Assembly (NCBI GenBank): GCA_035548375.1
Contig: DASZTG010000036.1
Coordinates: forward strand, 12,569 to 76,568
DNA: 64,000 nucleotides
Source: JACQAP01 sp035548375
GTDB taxonomy: Bacteria > Pseudomonadota > Gammaproteobacteria > Burkholderiales > JACQAP01
Reading direction: 5' to 3'
Below the pieces are notes generated by a model that worked only from the letters and a program-made list of their open reading frames with translations, was not told the DNA's origin and did not search any database. Every line of letters starts with the position of its first letter. Within the stretch, counting starts at the first letter, position 1. Position numbers and translations under genes: made by a program. Below are positions 1 to 8,183 of this stretch, one piece after another.

Positions 1-941
1 TTGCCGGAAACGCCGGCGATACCGACGATTTCGCCCGGCCGCACGTCGATCGAGAATTCCTCGACCGCGGGCAAGCCCGAGTCGTTTTCGACGACGAGGT
101 TGCGCACGGACAGGCGCGGCTGGTCTGACGCGCGGCCCGACTTGCTGCCATGCGCCTGCGGAATGTCGCGCGAGCCCACCATCATTTCCGCGAGCTTCGT
201 CGGGTTCAGGTCGGCGATGCGGCCCTCCCCCGTCAGCCTGCCCCGGCGCAGCACGGAGGCCGCGTCGGCAAATGCCATGACCTCGCGGAACTTGTGCGTG
301 ATCATCAGGATCGTGACCTTGTTCGCGCGCGTCATGTCCTTGAGCATGCCCAGCACTTCGTCGGCTTCCGAGGGGGTCAGCACCGAGGTCGGCTCGTCCA
401 GGATCATGAAGCGCCGGTCCAGGTAGATCTGCTTGAGGATCTCCAGCTTCTGCTTTTCGCCGGCCGCGAGCTGCGACACCGGCTTGTCGAGCGGCACGCG
501 AAACGGCACCGTGTCCATGAAAGCGGCGAGCCGCGCGCGCTCCTGCTTCCAGTTGATGACCGCCGGCACGTCGGTGCGCGACATCACCAGGTTCTCGGCG
601 GCGGTCATGCTTGGAACCAGCGTGAAGTGCTGGTACACCATGCCCATGCCCAGCGCGTGCGAATCATGCGGGGAACGGATCGTGCGTTCGCGGCCATCCA
701 CCGAAATCTGGCCGCTGGTCGGCTCGTAGAAGCCCACCAGGCATTTCACCAGCGTGCTTTTTCCCGCGCCGTTTTCGCCCAGCAGGGCGTGGAAGGAACC
801 GGGTGCCACGTACATGGAGACGTCGTCGAGCGCGGTGAACGCGCCGAAACGCTTGGTCATGCCGTTCACCGCAACTTCCAGCGCATGATCGAGCACGATC
901 TCGTGCTCGGGCTTCATGCGCATCATTTCGGCTTCGGCCAT
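1..941 (-). CDS. ABC transporter ATP-binding protein of a BMP-family (nucleoside-type) importer, 3' end outside window
   Basis: The reading frame starts at ATG 941 and runs off the left edge, giving 313 residues of a protein that normally has about 500 in this family (two fused ATPase domains). The first domain has Walker A GENGAGKS near residues 55-62, an LAAGEKQ signature and Walker B ILDEPT. The second domain starts at the edge (RLSVRNLVVEN). The start codon shares its A with the stop codon of the biuret hydrolase gene (TGATG), so the two are translationally coupled. With the two permeases at 2703-4770 and the BMP lipoprotein-type binding protein at 4794-5909 it forms a complete importer. 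The substrate is unknown. The neighbouring amide hydrolases suggest a small urea-like amide such as biuret rather than a nucleoside (inference). Confidence 0.9.
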   Translation of the reverse strand, partial: MAEAEMMRMKPEHEIVLDHALEVAVNGMTKRFGAFTALDDVSMYVAPGSFHALLGENGAGKSTLVKCLVGFYEPTSGQISVDGRERTIRSPHDSHALGMGMVYQHFTLVPSMTAAENLVMSRTDVPAVINWKQERARLAAFMDTVPFRVPLDKPVSQLAAGEKQKLEILKQIYLDRRFMILDEPTSVLTPSEADEVLGMLKDMTRANKVTILMITHKFREVMAFADAASVLRRGRLTGEGRIADLNPTKLAEMMVGSRDIPQAHGSKSGRASDQPRLSVRNLVVENDSGLPAVEEFSIDVRPGEIVGIAGVSG

Positions 942-1651
942 CAGGCGATCGCTCCGATGACTGCGCTGGAATCCGCGACCGCACCGAACACCCCGCCCTG
1001 CATGGTCACCATCTTCAGTGCCGCGAGATGGTTGCCGTAATCGGTGGCCGCGGTGCAATCCGACAGGATCAGGCATTCGTAGCCACGGTCGTTGGCGTCG
1101 CGCATGGTCGTATGCACGCAAACGTCCGTGGTGATGCCGGTGAGAATCAAATTACGGATGCCGCGCGTGGCCAGGATGAGATCGAAATTCGTGGCGTAGA
1201 ACGAGCCCTTGCCCGGCTTGTCTACCACCGGCTCGCCAGGCATCGGCGCCAGTTCGGGAATGATTTCCCAGCCCGGCTCGCCGATGGTGAGGATGCGTCC
1301 GCAAGGCCCCATGTCGCCGATGCCGATGCCGTTGGTGCCGATCTGGCGCGAGCGCCAGCGCTTGTTGGCCGGCAGGTCCGAGAGGTCCGGCTTGTGGCCT
1401 TCGCGCGTGTGGATCAGCGTGTAGCCGCCGGCGCGCATGGCAGCCATCAGCTTCTTCAGCGGCTCGATCGGCTTGCGAGTGAGCCCGATGTCGTAGCCCA
1501 TCTTGTCCACGTAGCCGCCGGGCCCGCAGAAGTCGATCTGCATGTCGATGATGACGAGCGCCGTATTGTCCGGGCGCAGGTTGCCGTCGTATGGCCAGCG
1601 ATACGGGTCGGCCGTCACGTAGCGGCCGAGGTTTATGGTTTCGTCACGCAT
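941..1651 (-). CDS. biuH: Isochorismatase-fold cysteine hydrolase, probable biuret amidohydrolase
   Basis: Predicted to hydrolyse biuret to allophanate and ammonia in the cytoplasm. Counting from ATG 1651 (236 aa), the expected triad is visible: Asp36 in IIDMQ, Lys145 in VDKPGKGS and Cys178 in TDVCVHT. The segments PGGYVDKMGYD, REGHKPDLSDLPANKRWRS and GPCGRILTIGEPGW closely resemble, from memory, the characterised Rhizobium biuret hydrolase, more so than RutB. The start is set by a near-perfect AAAGGAGG about 8 nt upstream. A longer frame exists upstream but lacks such a site. The gene overlaps the end of the formamidase gene by 8 nt and its stop overlaps the ATPase start. The product allophanate would be consumed by the allophanate hydrolase at 6124-7914. 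The alternative is another RutB-like ureido-acid hydrolase. Confidence 0.85.
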   Translation of the reverse strand: MRDETINLGRYVTADPYRWPYDGNLRPDNTALVIIDMQIDFCGPGGYVDKMGYDIGLTRKPIEPLKKLMAAMRAGGYTLIHTREGHKPDLSDLPANKRWRSRQIGTNGIGIGDMGPCGRILTIGEPGWEIIPELAPMPGEPVVDKPGKGSFYATNFDLILATRGIRNLILTGITTDVCVHTTMRDANDRGYECLILSDCTAATDYGNHLAALKMVTMQGGVFGAVADSSAVIGAIA

Positions 1652-2678
1652 GCTTGCGCCTCCTTTCGAGCCCGCTGGCGGCGGCGTCCGGCGCATATTC
1701 GCGCTCCGGCGCCGGGAATCCGCACGAAGTGCCATCGGTAACCTTGACCTGGCTCTCCCACGGCAGCTTGTACTTGCCCGCTACAAGATCGTGCATGTAG
1801 GTATAAGGACAATCCTGCGCGCCGCCCTTGACGGCGACGTAGCCGCGATGGCCGAACTGGTAGATGTTGTTTTCCACGCCCCAGTTCGCGCGCGCCTCGC
1901 GCACGAGGTCAGGCCGCATCTCGCAGGTGATGATCTCGTCGGGCCGGCTGCCGCCCGTGACCAGCGGCGTGCCGTCGAAATTCACGAACATGCCCTCGCC
2001 CATGGAATCGAAAGTGCCGTCGCTGCCGCACATGCACACGCTCGCCGTGTAGATCAGGTTGCAGAACGCGTTGGCCTGGTTGGTGACTTTCCAGGTGTGG
2101 CGAATCGGCGCCGTGTAGCCGGCCGTGCGAATCATGATGTCCGCCCCCTTGTACGCGCACTCGCGCGCCATCTCGGGGAACATGCCGTCGTGGCAGATGA
2201 TGAGCGCGAGCTTCGATCCGTTCGGTCCGTCGCAGACCGGAATGCCGATGTCGCCCGGTTCCCAGGGTTCCACCGGCACCCAGGGATGCAGCTTGCGGTA
2301 GTAAAGCTTGATGGCGCCGCGATCGTCGATGATGAGCCCGCTGTTGTACGGATTGCCGAACGGGTTCAGCTCCATGATCGAGAAGCAGCCCCAGATGCGG
2401 TTTTCCACGCAGGCGCGCTTGAACGCGGCGACTTCCGGCCCGTCGAGCTTGCACATGATCGCGGGATTGGTGTCCATCGACAGGCCGTGCAGCGAATATT
2501 CCGGGAACACGACAAGATCCATCGTCGACAGGTTGCGGCGCGCCTTGGCCACCATGTCGCAGATCTTCTGCGTCTGCGCCGCCAGGTCCTGCGGCGTTTT
2601 CACGACGGGTAGCTGCAACTGCACCATGCCCAGCACCACGCCGTTGGGGGATTTGTTCAGGCCGCCGAGTCCGCTCAT
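1644..2678 (-). CDS. amiF: Nitrilase-superfamily formamidase (AmiF type)
   Basis: Predicted to hydrolyse formamide to formate and ammonia. The 344-residue protein has the Glu-Lys-Cys triad of nitrilases: Glu60 in FPEYS, Lys129 in YRKLHPW and Cys162 in ICHDGMFPE. The CHDG context and the ENNIYQFGHRGYVA and DLVAGKYKLPWE segments match AmiF formamidases, whereas the aliphatic amidase AmiE has CDDG. Length is close to the family value of about 334, with a short basic C-terminal extension (RRRKHA) that overlaps the next gene. It lies between the BMP permease and biuret hydrolase genes, so it is probably in the same transcript. Activity on larger amides cannot be excluded. Confidence 0.88.
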   Translation of the reverse strand: MSGLGGLNKSPNGVVLGMVQLQLPVVKTPQDLAAQTQKICDMVAKARRNLSTMDLVVFPEYSLHGLSMDTNPAIMCKLDGPEVAAFKRACVENRIWGCFSIMELNPFGNPYNSGLIIDDRGAIKLYYRKLHPWVPVEPWEPGDIGIPVCDGPNGSKLALIICHDGMFPEMARECAYKGADIMIRTAGYTAPIRHTWKVTNQANAFCNLIYTASVCMCGSDGTFDSMGEGMFVNFDGTPLVTGGSRPDEIITCEMRPDLVREARANWGVENNIYQFGHRGYVAVKGGAQDCPYTYMHDLVAGKYKLPWESQVKVTDGTSCGFPAPEREYAPDAAASGLERRRKHA

Positions 2679-2702
2679 GGTTGTCTCCGGAAATGAAGGG
2701 CG

Positions 2703-3620
2703 TCAGCGATTGATGCTGAGCTCGCCCGGCGCGCCCGCGAGCGTGCGGCGCGTCGAGCAGGTTGCGATCATGATGCCCAGCGTCAGCACGTAGGGCGCCG
2801 CGTTGTAGAGGTAGTAGCCGCTGGTGATGCCAACCGATTGCAGCGCGGGGCCGAGCGCACCGGCGCCCCCGAACAGCAGCGCGGCATAAAAGCAGTACAG
2901 CGGATTCCAGCGCGAAAAAATCACCAGCGCCACCGCCATCAGGCCCTGTCCGCTGGACAGCCCCTCGCTCCAGCTTCCGGGGTAATACAGCGACAGGAAG
3001 GAGCCGCCGATGCCGGCGAGGAAGCCGCCCGCGGCGGTCGAGAGCGTGCGCACGACCGGGACGCGGAACCCCATCGCGCGCGCCGCGTCCGAGCTGTCGC
3101 CGACCATGCGCACCACCAGCCCCCAGCGCGTGTTGCGAAATGCCCACGCGAGGAACAACGCCAACACGATGCCGATCAGCAGCAGGGGATTCACCTGCAA
3201 CGCCGCCTGGATTTGCGGCGAGTCGCTCCAGTTGCCGAAGGGAATCGACGGCAGGGTCGGCGCCTTGGGTTGTACGTAGGGCTTGCCGAGGAAGAATGCG
3301 AAGCCCGTGCCGAACAGCATGAGACCGATGCCGACCGCGATGTCGTTCACGCGCGGCAGGTTGCAGATGAAGCCGTGCAGCAGGCCGAGCAGCAGCCCGG
3401 CGACGCCGGCCGCGAGCACGCCCAGCCATGGGCTGCCGGACAGGAAGGAGACGGCATAACCGCTCATCGCGCCCATCACCAGGATGCCCTCGAGGCCGAG
3501 GTTGATGCGCCCGCTTTTTTCCGTGATGCACTCGCCCAGGCTCACGAACAGGAAAGGCGTGCTGACACGAATCGCACCGCCGAGTACCGCTACCGGAACA
3601 CCCCACCAGCCGAGATCCAT
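2703..3620 (-). CDS. ABC transporter inner-membrane permease of a BMP-type importer
   Basis: This 305-residue polytopic membrane protein belongs to the BPD_transp_2 family, the second permease of BMP-dependent (nucleoside-type) importers. Glycine-rich hydrophobic helices run the whole length, and the family signature LGEGITEKSGRINLGLEGI appears here as SLGECITEKSGRINLGLEG near residues 26-44. ATG 3620 is preceded by GGAGG. It lies 24 bp upstream of the formamidase gene and pairs with the larger permease at 3712-4770. Confidence 0.9.
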   Translation of the reverse strand: MDLGWWGVPVAVLGGAIRVSTPFLFVSLGECITEKSGRINLGLEGILVMGAMSGYAVSFLSGSPWLGVLAAGVAGLLLGLLHGFICNLPRVNDIAVGIGLMLFGTGFAFFLGKPYVQPKAPTLPSIPFGNWSDSPQIQAALQVNPLLLIGIVLALFLAWAFRNTRWGLVVRMVGDSSDAARAMGFRVPVVRTLSTAAGGFLAGIGGSFLSLYYPGSWSEGLSSGQGLMAVALVIFSRWNPLYCFYAALLFGGAGALGPALQSVGITSGYYLYNAAPYVLTLGIMIATCSTRRTLAGAPGELSINR

Positions 3621-3647
3621 GTTCGTCAGCCTCCGGCTCGACGAACA

Positions 3648-3675
3648 GGAATCAGGAATCGGGAATCAGGGATCA
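3648..3675. repeat. Four tandem copies of a GGAATCA-like heptamer
   Basis: The four units read GGAATCA, GGAATCG, GGAATCA and GGGATCA without gaps. They lie in the 91-bp gap between the two BMP permease genes. Nothing shows a function. Slipped-strand length variation is possible. Confidence 0.7.
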
Positions 3676-3711
3676 CTGAATGCATTTTTTATCTGAGTAA
3701 CTCATTCGGTT

Positions 3712-4770
3712 TCACGCCGGCGCGGTTTTTGGCTGGAAAATCCTGAAGCGCCCGTACAGGGTTTCGGCGGCGAGGATCAGCATGAACGCCATGCCTTGCA
3801 GGACCAGCACGGTTGCATCGGGCATGTCGAGCCGGCGCTGCAGCATGCCGCCACTTGCGGAGATGCCGCCCAGCAACACCGCCACCGGAAGCACGGCGAT
3901 CGGATTCTGGCGTGCGATGAACGCAACGAGGATGCCGGTATAGCCGTAGCCAGCGATCAGCGAGGCGTTTGCTGCGCCGTGCACGGCGGCGACTTCCGCC
4001 ATGCCGGCGAGGCCGGCCGCCGCGCCGCCGAGGAAGCAGGCCGCGAGCACGAGCTTGTTCACGGGCAGGCCCGCGAGCCGCGCGGCGCGGGCGTTGCCGC
4101 CGACGATGCGCAACGAGAAGCCGTAGGTCGTGTGCCTGACCAGCACATACATGGCAATGCAGAACAAGATGCCGAAACCCAACCCCCAGTGCACGTCGAG
4201 GCCGAAGAACGACCCCAAGGCGTTGGCTTCGCCGATCTGGTGCGTGGCCGGCTTGTTCAGGCTGCCGGGGTCGCGCAGCAGGCCTTCGACGAAGTGGTTG
4301 AACAGCGCAATGGCGATGTAGGTCAGCAGCAGGCTGGAGATGGTTTCGTTGACCCCTCGGTACTGGCGCAGCGCGCCGGCGAGCGCGATCCACAATCCAC
4401 CGATCAGCATCGCGATCAATGCCATGCACAGCTTCACCAGCACCGGCGGCGCGCCGATCATCCCGTAGCCGACCACCGCGGCAGCGAGTCCGCCCAGCAC
4501 CAGCGCGCCTTCCGCGCCGATGATCATCAACCCCGCCTGCGCGGGCAGGGCCACGCACAGCGCCGTCAGGATCAACGGCGCCGCGCGCACCAGGGAGTTC
4601 TGCCACGCGAATGCGCTGCCGAACGCGCCCTTGTACATGAGCGCGTACACCTCCAGCGGGTTCTTGCCGAGGATGGCGACGAAAATCCCGAACAGGACCA
4701 TTGCCGCCAGCAAGGCACCCACCGGAATGGCGAGTGCCTCGAGCGCCCGGCCGGAAGTCGGTGCAGCCAC
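3712..4770 (-). CDS. ABC transporter inner-membrane permease of a BMP-type importer (first subunit)
   Basis: This 352-residue polytopic membrane protein is the first permease of a BMP-type importer (BPD_transp_2). Features include an N-terminal helix (ALLAAMVLFGIFVAI), the family segment NPLEVYALMYKGAFGSAFAW near residues 35-54, and a central SLLLTYIAIALFNHFVEGLLRDP block. It sits 23 bp after the binding-protein gene, with a GGAGCCACC ribosome-binding region before ATG 4770. Its role is to form the membrane channel with the permease at 2703-3620. Confidence 0.9.
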   Translation of the reverse strand: MAAPTSGRALEALAIPVGALLAAMVLFGIFVAILGKNPLEVYALMYKGAFGSAFAWQNSLVRAAPLILTALCVALPAQAGLMIIGAEGALVLGGLAAAVVGYGMIGAPPVLVKLCMALIAMLIGGLWIALAGALRQYRGVNETISSLLLTYIAIALFNHFVEGLLRDPGSLNKPATHQIGEANALGSFFGLDVHWGLGFGILFCIAMYVLVRHTTYGFSLRIVGGNARAARLAGLPVNKLVLAACFLGGAAAGLAGMAEVAAVHGAANASLIAGYGYTGILVAFIARQNPIAVLPVAVLLGGISASGGMLQRRLDMPDATVLVLQGMAFMLILAAETLYGRFRIFQPKTAPA

Positions 4771-4793
4771 GGTGGCTCCCTGGTGTTAAGGCG

Positions 4794-5909
4794 CTAGACC
4801 TTGCCGATGACGCCTTCGACCAGGTAATTCATCGACTCGAGCACCGGGTCCTGTTGCTTGAGCGACGTGCCGGCGGCGATCACGGTCTTGCCGGTGTTGT
4901 CCTTGATCGGGCCCTTGAAGATCACGAACTCGTCCTTCAGCATCTTTGCCTTGATGCCGTCGGCCTTGGTCTTCGCGGCGGCGGGCACGGCCTTGCCGTA
5001 CGCGGAGGTCTTCACGAAACCCTCCTTCAGGCCGCCGCGCACGAAATTCTTGAACGGCGCGCCGGACATCGCGTCCTTGGCGTGCATGGTATAGACCGTC
5101 AGCCAGTTCCATTCGGCGCCGGTGAGGTAGCCCTTGGGCGCCAAGGCGGACTGGTCGGCGTGGTAGCCGCAAACGAAGATGCCACGACGCTCGCAGGTCT
5201 CGACGATGACCTTCGGGCTGTCCACGTGGCAGGTGATGACGTCCACGCCGGAGTCGACCAGGCTGTTGGTGGCTTCCGCTTCCTTGACGGGCAGCGACCA
5301 GTCGCCGGTGACGATGAGTTGCGTGGTGATCTTCGGGTCGACGCTTTGCGCGCCAAGCGTGTAGGCATTCAGATTGCGCAGCACCTGCGGGATCGGCTTG
5401 GCCGCGATGAAGCCCAGCTTCTTGCTCTTGCTGACATGGCCGGCGACGACGCCGTTGAGATACTGGCATTCGTCGATATAGCCGAAATAGCTGCCGGCAT
5501 TCTTCGGGTGCTTGCCTTCGGTCCACATGCCGCCGCAGTGCGCAAAGCGCACGTTCGGATATTTCTCGGCCATCTTGATCATGTGCGGATCGAAGTAGCC
5601 GAAGGACGTCGCGAACACTAGCGTGGCGCCGTCCTGCTCGATCATCGACGACATCGCTTTCTGCACTTCCAGGGTTTCCGGCACCTTTTCCTGCTCGACC
5701 ACCGTGACGCCTGGCACCTTCTTCAATGCCGCGGCCGCCTGGGCCTGCGCCTGGTTGTAGCCGTAGTCGTCGCGCGGGCCGACGTAGATGACGCCCACCG
5801 TGAGCTTGTCGGCGGCCATGGCACGGGACACGATCCACGGTGCGAGGCTGGCGAGGCCGGCGGCGCCCAGCGCCTTGAGCACGGCGCGACGATTGAAGTT
5901 GCTGGACAT
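4794..5909 (-). CDS. BMP-family ABC transporter substrate-binding protein with twin-arginine leader
   Basis: This 371-residue periplasmic binding protein (PF02608, Bmp/PnrA family) has a leader with NRRAVLKALGAAGLASLAPW, a twin-arginine pattern, followed by the likely cleavage site AMAA-DK. Fold motifs include VGVIYVGPRDDYGYNQA, VRFAHCGG and a C-terminal LVEGVIGKV. The start at 5909 is supported by AGAGGAGA upstream. The longer frame beginning at 5990 has no such site. It begins 214 bp downstream of the allophanate hydrolase gene, so it may have its own promoter. The substrate is unknown. Biuret or a related ureide is the contextual guess. Confidence 0.9.
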   Translation of the reverse strand: MSSNFNRRAVLKALGAAGLASLAPWIVSRAMAADKLTVGVIYVGPRDDYGYNQAQAQAAAALKKVPGVTVVEQEKVPETLEVQKAMSSMIEQDGATLVFATSFGYFDPHMIKMAEKYPNVRFAHCGGMWTEGKHPKNAGSYFGYIDECQYLNGVVAGHVSKSKKLGFIAAKPIPQVLRNLNAYTLGAQSVDPKITTQLIVTGDWSLPVKEAEATNSLVDSGVDVITCHVDSPKVIVETCERRGIFVCGYHADQSALAPKGYLTGAEWNWLTVYTMHAKDAMSGAPFKNFVRGGLKEGFVKTSAYGKAVPAAAKTKADGIKAKMLKDEFVIFKGPIKDNTGKTVIAAGTSLKQQDPVLESMNYLVEGVIGKV

Positions 5910-6123
5910 CCTGTTGTCTCCTCTAGGTGGGTTGGCGTGGCCCGCAAAGCGCGGACGGAACGCGAACCGATTTCGCAAGAGACATGCCAAACGGATTGGC
6001 GACGGAATTCCGCAGCGATATCAAGGACGACAGCCGGCAAACATGGCGCCGAAAGCCGCATGTAAAGGGAATCAGCCGTTCGTGGTGCACGCGAACGGCG
6101 CGGCGCTCCGGCGTGGTGCGTCG

Positions 6124-7914
6124 TCAGTTCTGCGAGGCGAGCCAGGCCCGCCAGCCGCCGAAGCGGGTGATGTCGGTAGCACCCGTCGCGGCATGCGCCT
6201 CGCACACGAAGCCCTGCACCTTGGACCCGTCGGAAAGCTCGACCGTGCCGATGCCAAGCGGACCGGGAATGCCGGCCACGAAGGAACCGAATTCGCGCGC
6301 AGGCAGTTCCCAGACTTCCATCTCGATCGCGGCGCCGCCTTCGGCGCGGACCATGCCGGGACGTTGCGGCGGGCCGCCGGGCAATGCATAGAATTTATAG
6401 GCGGGTGCGGATTTGACCGTTGCGACGAGGCGGCCGCCGCGGCTCGTGAGCTGCGGATTCAGCGGCAGGCCGCTCATGTGCGCGCCGCAGACCGCGACTT
6501 TCACCTGTCCCGATGCGATGGCGGCTTTATCGAGCGCATCCGCAGCCGGCAGCGGCAGCTTCGTGGCGCCCATCGACTGCACGCGCGCGCGTTGCAGCTT
6601 GGCGCCGAGACGCAGCAACGGCGTGTCCTGGAAGGCCGGCGCGAACAAGGTCACGCCCCAAGGCAGGCCGTCGGCCTGGAAGCCGACCGGAATCGCCACC
6701 GCGGCGTAGTCCAGCAGGTTCATGAAGTTCGTGTAGTGGCCCAGGTTCGAGTTCAGCTTGATCGGTTCGGCCTCGACCTCGGCGATGCGATAGTGGCGCG
6801 GCGCGGTCGGTGTGACGATGCAATCGACCTTCGTCCATGCCGAATCGGCAATGCGCTTGAGCTCCTTCAATCGATAAAGCGCGTCGTAGGCATCTGCCGC
6901 CAGCCACTTTGCCGAAGCGCCGACGATCTCGCGCGTCACGGGAAAAAGCGCCTCGGGTTTCCTGTCGAAAAATTCGCGGATCGCGGCGTAGCGCTCCGCC
7001 ACCCAGGGCCCGCCATAAAGCAGTCTCGCGGTTTCGAGGAAAGGCTGCAGGTCGATTTCCACCGGCTCGCCACCGAGGCGCCGCAGCGCTTCGACCGCAT
7101 CGCGAAACAGGCGCTCGCCCTCGCGGTTACCGAAGAATTCCAGGTCGGTCGCGCGCGGCACGCCGAAGCGGAATGCGGGCGCTGAGCCGAAATCGAAACC
7201 GTGCGGCTCGGCCTTGCGCGAAAAAGGATCGGCGGCATCGAATGCCGACGCGACGATGAGCACGCGCTGCGCTTCCTCGGCGGTCAGCGCGAAAATCGAG
7301 ATCGTGTCGAGGGAGCGGCAGGCCGGCACCATGCCGGTCGCGGAAAGCAGCCCGCAGGTCGGCTTGAGGCCGACGAGGTTGTTGAATGAAGCCGGCACTC
7401 GGCCCGAACCCGCGGTATCCGTGCCGAGTGAAAAGCTCGCATAGCCCTTGGCAACCGCGATCGCCGAACCCGAGCTCGATCCGCCGGACACGAAGTCGGG
7501 ATCGAAGCTGTTGCGCCCCGCGCCGTAGGGCGAGCGCGCACCGACCAGGCCGGTCGCGAACTGGTCGAGGTTGGTCTTGCCGACAGGGATCGCGCCGGCA
7601 TCGATCAGGCGCTGCACGACAGTCGCGCTTTTCTCCGGCGTGTATGCGAACTCCGGGCAGGCGGCCGTCGTCGGCACGCCGGCGAGGTCGATGTTGTCCT
7701 TGATCGCGAAGGGGATGCCGTAGAGCGGCAAGGTCGCGATGTCCCTGCCCTCCAGCGCCTTTGCGTATTCGCGCAACTTCTCGACCGGCAGGCGATGGAT
7801 CCAGGCGTTGTTTTTGTCCGCCGCCGCGAGTCCGGCGGCCTCTTCCACGACCTGCATTGGCTTCAGGTCGCCCTTCAGGTAACGCTGGCGCAGGTTGGCT
7901 ATCGATAAGTCCAT
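6124..7914 (-). CDS. atzF: Allophanate hydrolase
   Basis: Hydrolyses allophanate (urea-1-carboxylate) to two ammonia and two CO2. From ATG 7914 the protein has 596 residues, the family length. The N-terminal amidase-signature domain shows catalytic Lys72 (FAIKDN), the GGSSSGS loop (144-150) and the nucleophile Ser170 (DTAGSGRVPA). The C-terminal 130 residues (from about GAHMSGLPLNPQL) match the allophanate hydrolase C domain. The start codon lies 7 nt from a CGCAAAG-type repeat and has only a weak GGGTG upstream. It follows the biotin-dependent carboxylase gene and would receive allophanate from it and from biuret hydrolase. Confidence 0.95.
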   Translation of the reverse strand: MDLSIANLRQRYLKGDLKPMQVVEEAAGLAAADKNNAWIHRLPVEKLREYAKALEGRDIATLPLYGIPFAIKDNIDLAGVPTTAACPEFAYTPEKSATVVQRLIDAGAIPVGKTNLDQFATGLVGARSPYGAGRNSFDPDFVSGGSSSGSAIAVAKGYASFSLGTDTAGSGRVPASFNNLVGLKPTCGLLSATGMVPACRSLDTISIFALTAEEAQRVLIVASAFDAADPFSRKAEPHGFDFGSAPAFRFGVPRATDLEFFGNREGERLFRDAVEALRRLGGEPVEIDLQPFLETARLLYGGPWVAERYAAIREFFDRKPEALFPVTREIVGASAKWLAADAYDALYRLKELKRIADSAWTKVDCIVTPTAPRHYRIAEVEAEPIKLNSNLGHYTNFMNLLDYAAVAIPVGFQADGLPWGVTLFAPAFQDTPLLRLGAKLQRARVQSMGATKLPLPAADALDKAAIASGQVKVAVCGAHMSGLPLNPQLTSRGGRLVATVKSAPAYKFYALPGGPPQRPGMVRAEGGAAIEMEVWELPAREFGSFVAGIPGPLGIGTVELSDGSKVQGFVCEAHAATGATDITRFGGWRAWLASQN

Positions 7915-7920
7915 GTCTAC

Positions 7921-8169
7921 ACCCAACGCAAAGGCGCAGAGAACGCAAAGAAGCGCATAGGAGGACAAAAGCTTGAACTTGATAATCGTCGAAGAGTATT
8001 CATGATTGGTCTACCTTGAGTCATCTTCCCGTATTCCTCGTGGCGTTCCCGGCTGTTTGCCAGATTCCGCTCACGAAACTTCCGAGCACCGGTGATCAAC
8101 AGCCGTTCTCGATATTCCTCCATTGCTTTTCTTTGCGACCTTCGCGCTCTTTGCGCCTTTGCGTTGGGT
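7921..8169. repeat. Inverted-arm intergenic element, CGCAAAG class
   Basis: The left arm (7921-7952, reading CCCAACGCAAAGGCGCA...) is complementary to the right arm (8129-8169). About 175 bp of unrelated sequence lies between them. The element fills the gap between the carboxylase stop and the allophanate hydrolase start. A second copy of this class is at 51553-51732. No transposase is present. Function is unknown. Confidence 0.75.
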
Positions 8170-8183
8170 GGAGGCAGTACGCA

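Noticed and set aside
7917..8123. 68-codon ORF between carboxylase and allophanate hydrolase genes
   Set aside because: It lies wholly within an inverted-arm repeat and has no family resemblance.
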